The position numbers were made by a program, and so were the translations under genes. The notes beneath the pieces were generated by a model, which saw nothing but the letters and a program-made list of their open reading frames with translations, ran no database searches and had not been told where the DNA came from. Of a stretch of DNA of 64,000 nucleotides, positions 1 through 10,942 are shown in pieces. This DNA comes from Coniferiporia sulphurascens (taxonomy: Eukaryota > Basidiomycota > Agaricomycetes > Hymenochaetales > Hymenochaetaceae), in assembly GCA_002794785.1 (NCBI GenBank), contig NBBA01000002.1, forward strand, positions 1,302,001 through 1,366,000, given 5' to 3'. Numbering within the stretch: the first letter of the stretch is position 1; the number at the start of each line of letters is the position of its first letter.

Positions 1-1090
1 TGGCAGTAACAACGCTTCCAGGCCTCCTTGCCGTTTAACTTCACAAATTTTCTCGGCCCGCAGTCCCGTGGTTCATAGTACTACTCGAAGGATACTAGGA
101 GGCCTACACGGCAGATGCACTCGCCGTCAATTCTGTGTGCAGTCAGGTTGATTACGGCGCATGCAGCGTTCCGTTCACGGTGCGTCTCGCGTGAACCGCC
201 TAATTCTAGCTTCATGGTTCAAGCCACAGGATGAGATGTAAAACACTTCAGTGAGTCATCTATACCCATGAGATTGGGGTACAGATCAATCCACAGGAAA
301 GCGCTACATGTATTAAGACTTGAGCGTAAATCGCGACAAACGTACAGAGGCATCATGACACGCTAGTTTCAACAGAAAAACATTCGCTCAGCAGGTGAAT
401 GTGGTCAATGAATTCAAGTTGTTGGTCCGGAATTCGAGTTTCGCCGATTGCCGAAAAGTATTCACACATAGTACGTAAAAGGCGAATAATTCCCATATAT
501 ATGACGCGCCGTAAAGCCGTTGCAAAAGAACTTGTCAGTTTCCCGTCTCCATGCCGAAAAGACCTTGCGCGGAGTTGGCCTCTTCAAGTTAGAATACCTT
601 CTGTACATGCGGTCTCAGCCGAGTGTATTTGGATGACCCATTTTGTATGAGTCGTGCAGTGTCAAGACCGTTGCCGGGATAACCAGGGTGTTGAGACGCC
701 GTATTCAGATCGAAACTTGCACACGGTACAGCATCCCACCCCAGGGCGAACTCTGAAGCCCGAATACCGCGTTTCAAGTCCAGGAAGGAAGAAATCAACG
801 CCTCCTGTGTCGAGACCGGAGACACTAGGATGGCCAAGCAAGCCTCATTAGTTGCATTGGTGTTGCCATGTTGGGCACTTCTGTCCGCGCTGCCGAACCT
901 GAGGTCTGTGCTATTAGCGAGATGATCCGACACGTTTCTTGGGAGACCTGTTGCTAACAGGATCGCCCATCATCGTATGACAATGAGTTAACGCCGACCA
1001 CGCGATTTTCACTCGATGGGTTGTAATAAGTCCAGGACAAGAACTCGTGAGCATTGAATCCTTGTACGAAATTCTATCCAATTTGAAACC
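1..1090. other. no supportable gene
   Basis: Only short ORFs without recognisable motifs are present and I see no splice-supported coding region. Similarity to the later duplicated units becomes visible only from about 1090 onward. Confidence 0.5.
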
Positions 1091-1887
1091 CCTTTACCTC
1101 GTCCTCGGATTTTGGTCCCAATCAATCAGGCACATCTCCGCGTTATAGTGGTGGCCCGATTTTCCGGTCGTCGCAGCATGAGTGGGCGTTCTGGTCATGA
1201 GCCCATCACGGGTTCAGGTTTACAAATTCGCGGTGAAATATGGTGTGTCATGATTCCACGATGGGTCGCTGCGCACGCGAGCCATGTGCAACCAGCTGCA
1301 CGTTCCCGTATTTTTCAATTCACAGACATGTGCATCGTATTGGCAGACCCACATACCCACGGCCACGCATACTTCCCTCGTCTGCGCTTCCCTGTGGTTC
1401 TACTCGACGTCCGCCCTTCCTACGCCATGTGCAGTTGAGCTTCATTCCTTCGATGACCTGGCATGTTAGAGGCATTAGCATGTGTTTTGTCTCGCCTCTT
1501 ATGTTCTATCTTAGCTGTGTTTTGAATTTACGGTGGCCCTTGGGACCTCATCAATTGAGCCGAGGTTGGTTTTCTGATGATACTGGGCAGTTCCATTTCG
1601 GAGCTTTTTCCGTCCCGTCAATGAACTAGAACCTTGGCCTCCTGACCGGACGCGTATAGCGTATAGCGGACTAGCTGATACATGAATGGTCGACTTTCAT
1701 CAATTATCGTTCGTTACAGGCACCGGACGCAGCGAAGCAAAGTCGAACATTAGTGAATAATGCACTATAAGAACAACGTCTTTCGCCTGGCATTATTCTT
1801 CCCAGAGCAAACTACTCTCATTCTGAGTCCGTCCACGGTCCCTCCGTTCGCTTGTTTCGTCACCCATCCCAACAGCCCTCGGTCAAC

Positions 1888-3119
1888 ATGTCCCGGTTCT
1901 TCACCCTCGCGCTTGCAATCTCCTCCGCCCTCGCGTCACCGCTAAATCCAAAGCGTCAGTCCATAACAACACTCAGTTCATCTTCGGTGTCCGCTTTCAA
2001 ACCCTACTCCTACTTCGCGAGTGCTGCGTACTGCTCGCCAGACACGACGATCGATTGGTCCTGCGGAGGTAAGCTGAGATTTACTTAAGTGCTGTCCTAC
2101 TGTATTTACGGTTCTTTAAATCCTTCTCATATAGCTAATTGCGATGCCAATTCTGAGTTCATACCCACCGCATCCGGAGGAGATGGTACCGATGTTCAGT
2201 ACTGCAAGTATATTTATATTTCAGGCTTTGTTTTGTCATTCTTACGAGTTTATGGTATCTTAATAGGGTATGTCGGCTACGACCCCGCACTCAACACCGT
2301 CGTCGTGGCGCATCAAGGAACCGATCCAGCTTCCTTGTAAGTCTGTTTAATATCTGGTCTAATCCAACACGTGTACTAATCCAGTCTCTTCTTATCCTAT
2401 CAGTGAGGCAGATCTGACCGATGTGGATTTCTTCCTGACGAACTTGGATTCGACACTATTCCCGGGCCTTGATTCGTCGATTGAGGTGCACAACGGATTT
2501 GCTGCTGTCCAAGCCGAGTAAGCAGCAGTCCTGGGTACAGGAAAAGAGAAGTGACTAATGATTTCACGTGGTCGTTATTAGCACTGCTACGACCATCCTT
2601 GCAGCTGTCGAACAGACGCTCTCAGCGCACTCTGGTGCTTCCGTGACGACGACCGGACACTCGCTCGGTGCCGCACTTGCGCTCCTCGACGCTGTCTACC
2701 TGCCGCTTCACCTCCCATCGGGTACCTCCTTCAAAACCGTTGTGTACGGCATGCCGCGTGTCGGAAACCAGGCGTTTGCGGACTATGTCGACGCACAGAT
2801 CACAAGCCTCGCAGGAGGCACTGGTCTGACACATATCAACAATGAAGAAGACCCCATTCCGATCGTACCGGGAAGGTTCCTAGGCTTCGTCCACCCGAGC
2901 GGAGAGGTGCACATTCAAGATTCAGGGGCGTGGGACGCGTGTCCTGGTGCGCCATTTTTGCTCATACAGGGTTTGACAGGGCCGCTAACGTAAAGTGTCT
3001 TCCTAGGCCAGGACAATACGTCCGATTTGTGTATTGTCGGTGACGTTCCGAACATTATCGACTCCGATCTGCTAAATCACCTCGGGCCGTACGACGGTGT
3101 TGTGATGGGCATCTGCTAA
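1888..3119 (+). CDS. secreted class-3 (alpha/beta hydrolase) lipase, copy 1
   Basis: Extracellular triacylglycerol lipase of the fungal lipase_3 family; it should hydrolyse ester bonds of fats outside the cell. Six exons: 1888-2068, 2135-2203, 2267-2336, 2404-2517, 2582-2946, 3007-3119 (303 aa). The start is the Met that opens a short hydrophobic signal peptide (MSRFFTLALAISSALAS), followed by a KR Kex2-type site. The nucleophile elbow GHSLG lies in exon 5. The likely acid is the Asp in NEEDPIPIVPG, and the likely His is in the last exon (LLNHLGPYDG), by analogy with Rhizomucor lipase. Intron 2 needs a GC-AG donor (T|GCAAGT) to give the conserved YWYVGYDP. It is the first of three paralogues. 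Exact lipid preference (lipase, feruloyl esterase-like or other) cannot be told. Confidence 0.9.
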
Positions 3120-3645
3120 TTCGGGTTCGCATTTCAGCTTCTTTGGGTTCTAGGTCTTCTATTCTGTTTTCGTGGTTTTTTCTAAGCCCCATTCATCAAA
3201 GTTTACTATCTGTGGGCTTCTGTTTGGTCTTGTTGAAAGGGATGTCGGGTCTAGCATTTTAGGTTTTCCCTGCTCAATGTACGAAATAAAACAATTGAAT
3301 GTGTATTGTTGACTCATTCACAGGCGCCTACCGAGTTATCATACCGTAACATCGACAAGACCGTAAGATCACGATGTTACGTCTGCTACTAAGAAGCGCT
3401 TCTTTATAATTGAATCGTAGGTGCATGGGCGTAAGAATACTTCATTAAACTGATGCAGTAAGGAAGGGAAGAGAAGGGAAGTTAACGGATATGAAAGAGA
3501 GAAAGCTAAGAGTACAAGGTCCCGAAGAGGTTGCGTATTAATTGCAGTGGAGCGCTAGTGCCAGGCCTGCAGCACTCGACCACTAGCTGGAAACACTTAT
3601 AGCTCAGCTTCTCGTCAACCACTACGATTTCTATCGAAGTCTACA

Positions 3646-4953
3646 ATGTCCAGAAGAGAAAGGGGAATCTGTATCATCAGGATGGGCGATCTAAAATTGA
3701 AGAAAGTGTAAGCAGATACTGTGAATCTACCGATGCTGCTAGTCACTATGTCTTCCGCTTGTCAGGCGTTCCATTGTTCGGAACAGGGTAACAAAAGTCC
3801 TATGCGACCAACCAGAAGAAACCTTAGGCGGCCGCGGAGGGAGAGTAGTGACCGCGAGCGACCTCGTGCTTTCTAATACTACTACACTCGCACAACGGCT
3901 GGAGTTTTTGAGCCGCGATCTCGATGCTCTCGCCGTCGATTTTTTGCGTCGTCGGATTAAATGTGCAGCATGCAACGTCTTCGTTTCCTTCATGCTACGA
4001 GGTGACAATCTGGTGCTCGCTTCGTGGTTCACACACACGATGAAATGTGGTGCGCTCCAGTACGCCGTTCCTATTCGCTGGATGTATTGATATTCATGAC
4101 GAGCGCTACACAGAGAAGCTTACAGAAAAGAGTTGGACTTGCAGATACGCGTAAAACCTGACCCCGATCTTGATTCGCCCTCCTTGTTCGGGGACCCCCC
4201 TCTCAGAGCTTTATTCCGACTACAGAGTGGAGGGATACGACAGATGTATGTCTTATACATGTATTGTCATCCTTTCCAGGCTACCCACTAAAACGAATAT
4301 TAGCCGCTATATCAGAAACCAAGCCGACGGACAGTTGTCTGTCATCTCAGAATCTTTTGATGGTTCCGGGGAAGAACATTTAATGACTCCCTACAGGTTT
4401 TCAAGCGGTGGAAAGTCCAACAGGGATAGAACGGAAAGGGTTAGGCTGATCAAAGGCGATCCGGATGCTGGAAAGATTGACTGGGCGAAGAACATGCTGT
4501 GGTGTGGTGGGTGTGGGAAACGATTCTTGTTTAAGCAGAGAATTCTCCCCAACATATGGGTAAGCCACAAAGTGAGATGCAAAAGTCTTCAGTGAGTACT
4601 TCAGTTTCTGTCAGATCGTAGAGTTGAAAATCATCGATCCTGGATTTTTAATGTTCAGGGAGAAATTTACCAAGGAATTGGAATGCCTTGGAACCGTGCG
4701 GGAAAACTCTCGGGCTGACGCAGACAATGATACCTCGGTGGACCTCCGACGGGCCGCGATACGTCCGGTCGCCGAGAAGAGACGCACTAGAGGTTCGGCC
4801 GCTGGAGTCAACTCCGGCTTATACCAAGCGAAACGACGCAGGATTGACGATGAGCAAATTTCAAGTCCGGAGGCAAGGACTGGGACAAACTGGTTTGGTT
4901 TGACTAGCTTTGTTGTATCTGCATTTGGAGACGTCCTGAGCCTGGTCCTTTGA
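3646..4953 (+). CDS. two-finger C2HC protein of unknown function, copy 1
   Basis: I do not recognise a named family. Five exons by comparison with the paralogue at 19061: 3646-3707, 3766-4059, 4114-4245, 4304-4591, 4659-4953 (356 aa). It holds two similar modules of the form C-x2-C ... W-x3-H-x4-C: first KCAAC ... WFTHTMKC, second WCGGC ... WVSHKVRC. Each module ends in (S/A)LQ, and an intron splits that Gln codon at the same phase, so the modules look like duplicated exons. The basic C-terminal part (AKRRRIDDE) could be a nuclear signal. The spacing suggests a zinc-binding, possibly nucleic-acid-binding protein, which is inference. It lies 527 bp downstream of lipase copy 1 on the same strand. 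Exon 3-4 splicing (58-nt intron) rests on the paralogue comparison. Confidence 0.7.
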
Positions 4954-4999
4954 ACATTTGTCACCGGAGAGAAGTTGACATACGCTGGAAATTTGTAGG

Positions 5000-5570
5000 G
5001 GTAAAACCAATGATGGTCAGGAGGTGTACAACGTCGGATCTCTCAGAAAATCAAAGAGTATACATGTACAGTATAGGAAAACTTGTATCACTGTAAGCTT
5101 GTCTGTGTTGAACGCGCGGGAGGAGAAAAGTGCTGGCGACCCGGGCCGCAGGTTTGTAGCGGAGATGCCGGGAGATGCCGAGTAGGCTTCATCTTTCGCC
5201 CCCAGTCCCGCTCCTCCTTTTCCCCACCTTTCGGCCCCTTTTCGATCCTGCCGTGCCTTGCTTTTCGCCTCCCAATTGGTGCGACTTAAGGATGCTGGGG
5301 ATAAGTGGGTTTTTAACGAGTCCCCTCGCGGTGTGCCATATATCCCTGATTTCAGCATCTAAATGCCAATATGGATATGTAATATTGACAGTGGGCGTAT
5401 ATTAGTTATTGTATTCAACACTTGTCCTCCAAATCATGAATTGACACGTAGGTTCCCCACACTAACATATAAAAAAATTATCGAAGTTCATAATCTGGGG
5501 GAGCTTACCGCAGGTTGCAAGATTGCGCGATCTTTATTTCAGGGCCGCTTATCCTAGGCGAACTCCCAAT
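5000..5570. other. intergenic, nothing recognised
   Basis: This stretch separates duplication units 1 and 2. It contains a C/T-rich segment near 5200-5260 and no coding sequence I can support. Confidence 0.5.
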
Positions 5571-7870
5571 CAAAATATTTCGTCGTCCTCGGGCTTCTAT
5601 CGAAATCGGCTACGGGCTGTCGCCTGTACCTGTAGCGACGCAGTTCTCCGGTCGTCGCATCTAAAAAAACATATGAACATCCTGGTCATGGGGCATCAAG
5701 AGTTCTGCTTCCTTAATCAAAAAAGACAGTTACGGTCTCACGATAACGCTGCAACCATTCTTTTCAGACGCGAGCCATGTGCAACAGCTCACGCTTTCAA
5801 ACTGCTAAAATCACGGACGTGCAGAGGAGGACATGTGTATCGTGCCGACACAAGATTACACGTACCTGCTCGCCATCCTATTTGTCTTCACTGCTCGGTG
5901 GAAATACCCCAGGCTATTATTGCCTACCACCAGGTGCCTGACGTTACTACGCGTATAAGCTGCGTTCCTTCTACGTTCAGTGACCTGACACCACAGGCAT
6001 CCGCACATGTTTACCTCGATCGTCCCATGTTCCGTATCGGTCGTATTTTGAACTTATGGCGACCTCTCGAAGTCCATCATTTGGGGATCCTTCGGCTGAA
6101 GTTTGGTTTTCTGATGATGCTGAGTTACCGCTCGGATCGCAAGTGGCTCTTGCTATGTACCCCCCTTGTCCTCGGCATTAGCCACCCTGTTGCGCGTATC
6201 TGACAAGCTAACTGTTGTTGGAATTGGACATGAATAGTCGACATCCAATCGACCATCAGGCAATAGTTCGTGACCAGCGCCAGACGAAACGAAGCAAACT
6301 CGAACATTAGTCCGCATGCGCTACCCGCAACATAAGTACGATGGGTTTTCGTCGGACAATGTTTCTCTCAGAGGCACCCCCCCCTTCTCCGAGTCTGCCC
6401 CTTTGCTCGCTTGTGTTTTAGTTCCCAACGCAACGGCCCACGACCGATATGGCACGATTCTTCGCCCTTGCCCTCGCGCTCTCCTCCGCGACTTCGCTCC
6501 TCGCCTCACCGCTTAATTCAAAGCGGCAGTCCATATCGACTCTCAGTTCGTCACAGGTATCAGCGTTCAAACCCTACTCGTATTTTGCGAGTACTGCGTA
6601 CTGTTCGCCGAACACAACGATCAATTGGAGCTGCGGAGGTAAGCTGAGATTTACTTAGGTCCTGTCCTACGATATTCACGATGCTCTCGATCCTTCTCAT
6701 ACAGCTAATTGCGATGCCAATTCTGGGTTCATATCCACTGCATCTGGAGGAGATGGTACCGACGTTCAATACTGCAAGTATACCTATAATTTTGGCGCCG
6801 TGTTGCCATTTTTAACTGTTTTTGTGTCCTAACAGGGTATGTTGGCTACGACCCCGCACTTGACACCGTCGTCGTGGCGCATCAGGGGACAGATCCGGCT
6901 TCCTTGTGAGTCTGTTTAAGTATCAGGTCTGGCTCAAATAAGCGTGCTAATTTGAATTATTTTTATCCTACCAGTGAAGCGGATCTAACCGATGCGAAAT
7001 TCTTCTTGACGAACTTGGATTCGACATTATTCCCGGGCCTTGATTCGTCGATTGAGGTGCACAACGGATTTGCTGCCGTCCAAGCCGAGTAAGCAGCAGT
7101 CCTGGGTACAGGAAAAGAGAAGTAGCTAATGATTTCACGTGGTCGTACTTAGCACTGCTACGACCATCCTTGCCGCTGTCGAAAAGACGCTCTCAGCGCA
7201 CTCCGGTGCCTCCGTGACGACGACCGGACACTCGCTCGGTGCCGCACTTGCGCTTCTCGACGCCGTCTACCTGCCACTCCACCTCCCGACGGGTACCTCC
7301 TTCAAAACAGTTGTGTACGGCATGCCGCGTGTCGGAAACCAGGCATTCGCAGACTACGTTGACGCACAAATCACGAGTCTCGCAGGGGGTACTGGTCTGA
7401 CGCATATCAACAACGAGGAAGACCCCATTCCGATCGTGCCGGGGAGGTTCTTGGGCTTTGTCCACCCCAGTGGCGAGGTGCACATCCAGGACTCGGGCTC
7501 GTGGGACGCATGTCCTGGTGCGTCATCCTCTTTAGTCGCAATGTCATCGTTAATTTACGAGTTTTATCTTAGGCCAGGACAATACGTCCGATTTGTGTAT
7601 CGTCGGCGATGTTCCGAACATTGCCGATTCCGACCTGGTGGATCACCTCGGTCCCTACGACGGTGTTGTGATGGGCGTCTGCTGAACAAAAATCGCTTTT
7701 TAGCCTCTTTATATTTGGGGTTTTCCATTTTGCTTTGTAGTTTATTCTGAGCTCCGTTAGATGCATCTTGGAGTTTACTGTCCCAGTAGACGAGGGTCCC
7801 TCAGACATGGCTCTTGCATCTTGTACACTGCACAAAAAAAGATAACCGATGTGAATCGTCTTCTCATTCA
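5570..7870 (+). repeat. tandem duplication unit 2 (upstream DNA and lipase)
   Basis: The upstream part (about 5570-6448) matches the upstream parts of the other units, including CGCGAGCCATGTGCAAC at 5770. This copy has a candidate splice acceptor just before it (TTCTTTTCAG). The lipase follows. No C2HC gene is visible downstream, unlike units 1 and 3. The end is a rough estimate; faint similarity to the region downstream of lipase 3 continues near 7920-7970 and 8560-8640. Confidence 0.65.
6449..7685 (+). CDS. secreted class-3 lipase, copy 2
   Basis: Same family and architecture as the lipase at 1888. Six exons: 6449-6638, 6705-6773, 6836-6905, 6975-7088, 7153-7517, 7573-7685 (306 aa). It has a signal peptide (MARFFALALALSSATSLLAS), a KR processing site, GHSLG in exon 5, Asp in NEEDPIPIVPG and His in LVDHLGPYDG. 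Intron 2 uses the same GC donor (T|GCAAGT). Exon 5 is nearly identical to that of copy 1, and even the intron before exon 5 is almost unchanged. That suggests recent duplication or gene conversion between copies 1 and 2. Confidence 0.9.
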
Positions 7871-8229
7871 ACTACTTATACTTGCCGACTCAACATTCTC
7901 CAGCCATTGTAAGAGGGCCGTATGTTGGTTTTAAAGTGTTTATCAAGAAGTTCAGTCACGTCTTCGAAGACCTCCTGTGTAAGTGCACCTGGAGAATAGC
8001 GAAAGTGCTCAGCGAGAAAAGGATTTGGAGACATTCTGTTTGATAAAGCTCAAGTTGGAGACACTCACGGTCATCGTGAGGAAGCAGACTCAGACTGGTC
8101 AAGTCTTGAGTGCTGTATGGTCAAAACTCAAAGTACTGTATTTGAAAGAGGAATAATACGTGCACCTTACAGCGCACAGAATAATGCATTGCTGTGGTTA
8201 TAGTATATTATTGTGGGCGTTACAAAATC
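7686..8229. other. lipase 2 downstream region, no gene
   Basis: Segments near 7920-7970 resemble DNA downstream of lipase copy 3 (about 18790-18840, AAGTTCAGTCACGTCTT against AAGCTCAGTTACGTCTT), so the duplicated block extends a little beyond the gene. No C2HC finger coding sequence can be read here. Confidence 0.45.
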
Positions 8230-8331
8230 GGCCTGATGGTCTAGTAGTATGATTCCTTGTTAGGGTTAATGCACTTCATAAACGTGCGTTTCCGTTCGAG
8301 GAGGCCCTGGGTTCAACTCCCAGTCAAGCCC
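8230..8331 (+). tRNA. tRNA-Pro (AGG), with intron
   Basis: The sequence folds as a proline tRNA: acceptor GGCCTGA with TCAAGCC, D arm with A box (TGGTCTAGTAG), anticodon arm CCTTG/CGAGG around loop TTAGGGT, and T arm CTGGG/CCCAG with B box GGTTCAACTCC. The anticodon is AGG. About 30 nt lie between the position after the anticodon (37) and position 38, which is the canonical tRNA intron site. An oligo-T run (TTTTTTTT) follows within about 10 nt as a Pol III terminator. One C-A mismatch sits at acceptor pair 4-69, so a slightly decayed copy is possible. Confidence 0.8.
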
Positions 8332-8344
8332 CGTTGTTTTTTTG

Positions 8345-9360
8345 CATCCAAATCTCCGTGTGTTTTTAAGGTCATAGCATTTTTATGCGATTTGTTTTTG
8401 ATTTGAACGCTAAGGAAGTGCCGTTTCCCGAAAAGGCGAAAGGGTTGTGGCCGATCTGAACTCAAATCCAGTGTCGTATCCTCAGTATCGATGTTAAAAT
8501 AACGCTTTTCAAACCAAGCGTAATGTTAATTGAAATCGTGCGTTGCTCACAAAGTGAGGAAACAGCGGACGTACGGGAAAGGCTACAAAGGTGAGTGCAA
8601 GCAATAATACTGGGATGGAGTGTTGTAGGAGGCGTCGGCAATTTTGAATGCTCCGAGTCTAGCGAGTATCAAGTTGACCTTTAAAGGGCTCGGTGCTGTA
8701 CTAGCAAAACCTCTGCTAGGCCTTTGAAGATGGGGGTAATGACTCGGAGGATTTACTCAGTCCAAGTACACGGCGCCCGTCCGAGAAGTGTGTTTCCATA
8801 GAAGGGAGGAGATTCCCACATTCACCGGCGCGATATATTTCCATCCGTCAAAAGAAACCCTCTTGGAGATCCAAGTCCAACCCTCCCTCGGAATAACTAT
8901 GCGTACGTTTTCGTTTTTCCATACGTTTTGGTCAACACGTCCCGTCCGTACACGATGTCAAGCCGATAAAAATACGGCGCTTCTACCGCGGAGACAGGAC
9001 TCGAGCGCTGCGCTAATTCAAACGGGGTGGGAATTCGCAATAATACAGGGCCGGATACGTAGACTCCGGGGTGCAGGTAACCCGATAATCGAAGTTGCAC
9101 TGGTACAGGACTTTTTATCGCCGATCCGAGCTGCAACACGTTCCCTGAAGACGTACTGGTATTGGTCGTTGCTCACATCATTGTTGTTCTTGAAGGTAAG
9201 CCATCAATCTTCAGAGAAGCTGATGATCATGAGCCAATACTGACCACATAATGCCCATCTGTCAGTAATAAGTTCAGGGAGTGATTAGTATGCCAAATCC
9301 GGGCGATTTACAGGTGTGAGTATAGGTCCTTTTGTGTGGTCAACGCTTGTTCTCCCGATC
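8345..9360. other. intergenic, nothing recognised
   Basis: A short stretch near 8560-8640 resembles DNA near 18880-18930 downstream of lipase 3. No finger exon or other coding sequence is recognisable. A second-unit C2HC gene, if it existed, has been lost or has decayed beyond reading. Confidence 0.45.
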
Positions 9361-9723
9361 AGGCCGTTTTCCCTCCTCGGTCGGAATCGACCAGGCACCG
9401 CCGGCTGCAGTCCATCCTCGGCAGTCGCAGTGAGCCATTGGCCCGTCACAAGCTCAGCCTCTCCTTCAGTTAGTCGAATGTGACAATTGTGATTTCAAGA
9501 TAACCGACTGCAACCCATTCTCTTAGACGTGAGCCATGTGCAGCCGTCTTCAGTTTTCAAATTATATATATTGTATTCAATACAAGAATACACACACCTA
9601 TCAACTGCTGCGCATGGCTCCTCCCCTTCCTATCCGTTTTTAGCTGTGGATCTACTCCTAGCTATTGTTTCTACTATCAGGCGTTTCGGCGCTAATGCGT
9701 GTATAAACGTTTGGCTTGCCTTG

Positions 9724-9736
9724 GACGTTCGCACGT
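9724..9736. repeat. target-site duplication, left copy
   Basis: GACGTTCGCACGT occurs here and again at 16860-16872, directly after a poly(A) run. The 13-bp direct repeat marks insertion of a poly(A) retroposon. Confidence 0.93.
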
Positions 9737-10064
9737 CATACCCCTCTCCCTCTTACCACCACCAGCTGCCCCAACCCACCGAAAGGCACCACCTGGCTCC
9801 CTTAGCCAAACCGTTGTGCTGCTACTACGCAGCATCATTATCTTTTACCACTATTCCACTTCCCTTTCCCCCCCACTCCTGCCCCCTTTTATGCCTCCTT
9901 TCTCTCCCGGTGCCAACCCACTCCACCACCACCACTTATGCACTATATGACCCACTCTCTGTTGACCTCTTAGCCTGGGCTCTATCTTGCCCCCACCTCT
10001 CCACCTACTTCCTCCAAGATGAGGCCCTCCAGGTCACCCTTGGTCTCTGCCACCCCACCATACC

Positions 10065-10321
10065 TCTCAAAATCTACGCATGTTGTGGTAGATGATGAGG
10101 TGCAGTGGTGAAGTTCAGGCAAGGTGGGTTATCAGTGTAAACCAATGTATTTCTAGGGCGAGACCAGCTCCCCTTATATACACGTTCCATGGGCTAGTAC
10201 TACTATAACTATCTAGCTCCTATATCGTATGGCATTATCGTTGCGTTATCATTCACTTAGTAAGGTGGTTGTTCATATGACCATGTACTATTTTTATATC
10301 ATTTGTTATATTTATTTAATA
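10065..10321 (-). repeat. Copia 3' LTR
   Basis: 257 bp, paired with 15809-16065. It is flanked outside by ATACC and inside by the polypurine tract. Confidence 0.92.
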
Positions 10322-10333
10322 CTCCCCTTCAAA
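10322..10333 (-). promoter_or_regulatory. Copia polypurine tract
   Basis: On the minus strand the sequence TTGAAGGGGAG directly abuts the 3' LTR. This is the expected plus-strand DNA priming site. Confidence 0.75.
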
Positions 10334-10942
10334 CTTTTACTAGGCGGAGTAGACTCGTAAAACGTTTGATTAATTCTATTGTTAGCGCTTTCGTCATAAT
10401 GTCAGCCTTTTGCTGTCCAGTTGGAATATATGAAACTGATATGGTTTCATTTTCAATATAATCTCGTAAGAAATCTTTTCTTATGTCAATATGTTTCGTT
10501 CTTTGCGTATATTTTTGTTCTGTTGAATTTACTATCATTATGGCTGCTTGATTATCGCATAATATTTTCGTAGGTGTATCCAAGGTCTGCAGTACCTCTT
10601 CAACCAGTCTTCTTAGCCATATTGCTTCTTTTACTCCATGAGTTAAAGCTTGTAATTCAGCTTCGCATACTGATAATGACACTAATTCTTGTTTTTTACT
10701 TGACCATGATGTCGTTGCGTTTCCTATTTGGAATATATATCCCGATATTGCTTTATGGCCTTCTTGTGTCATTCCGTCAGCATTGGTATATCCGATTAAC
10801 TCGATTGGTTCTTTTCCTCCGAGTATTAACCAATAATCGTTTGTTCCTTTTAGATATTTGAAACAATGTTTTACTGCATTGTAATGTTCAATACTAGGTT
10901 TATTCAAATGCCTAGCAAATTGACCTGTTGCGAATGATATAT
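10329..10942 (-). pseudogene. Copia pol, 3' part (RNase H domain)
   Basis: This is the C-terminal part of the Copia polyprotein, with RNase H motifs CDNQAAI, RTKHIDI and KADIMTKAL. It is cut off from the rest of pol by the solo LTR at 10943-11500. Reading across the insertion with one copy of the TATAT duplication keeps the frame (TRPDI ... GQFARH), so the split is caused by that insertion alone. Confidence 0.9.

Larger units (their letters stand above)
1090..5000 (+). repeat. tandem duplication unit 1 (upstream DNA, lipase, C2HC gene)
   Basis: The DNA from about 1090 resembles that from about 5570 and, more weakly, from about 9360. Shared islands include TTTCCGGTCGTCGCA (about 1160 and 5644) and GCGAGCCATGTGCA (about 1279 and 5771). 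The unit then continues through a lipase gene and a C2HC-finger gene. Unit 3 (about 9360-20450, without its transposon insertion) has the same gene order. Boundaries are approximate because they come from reading, not from alignment. Confidence 0.7.

Noticed and set aside
9529..10095. 188-codon ORF running into the left Copia LTR
   Set aside because: It begins in host upstream DNA, crosses the retroposon junction at 9737 and ends in the LTR; only the middle part is a real element frame.
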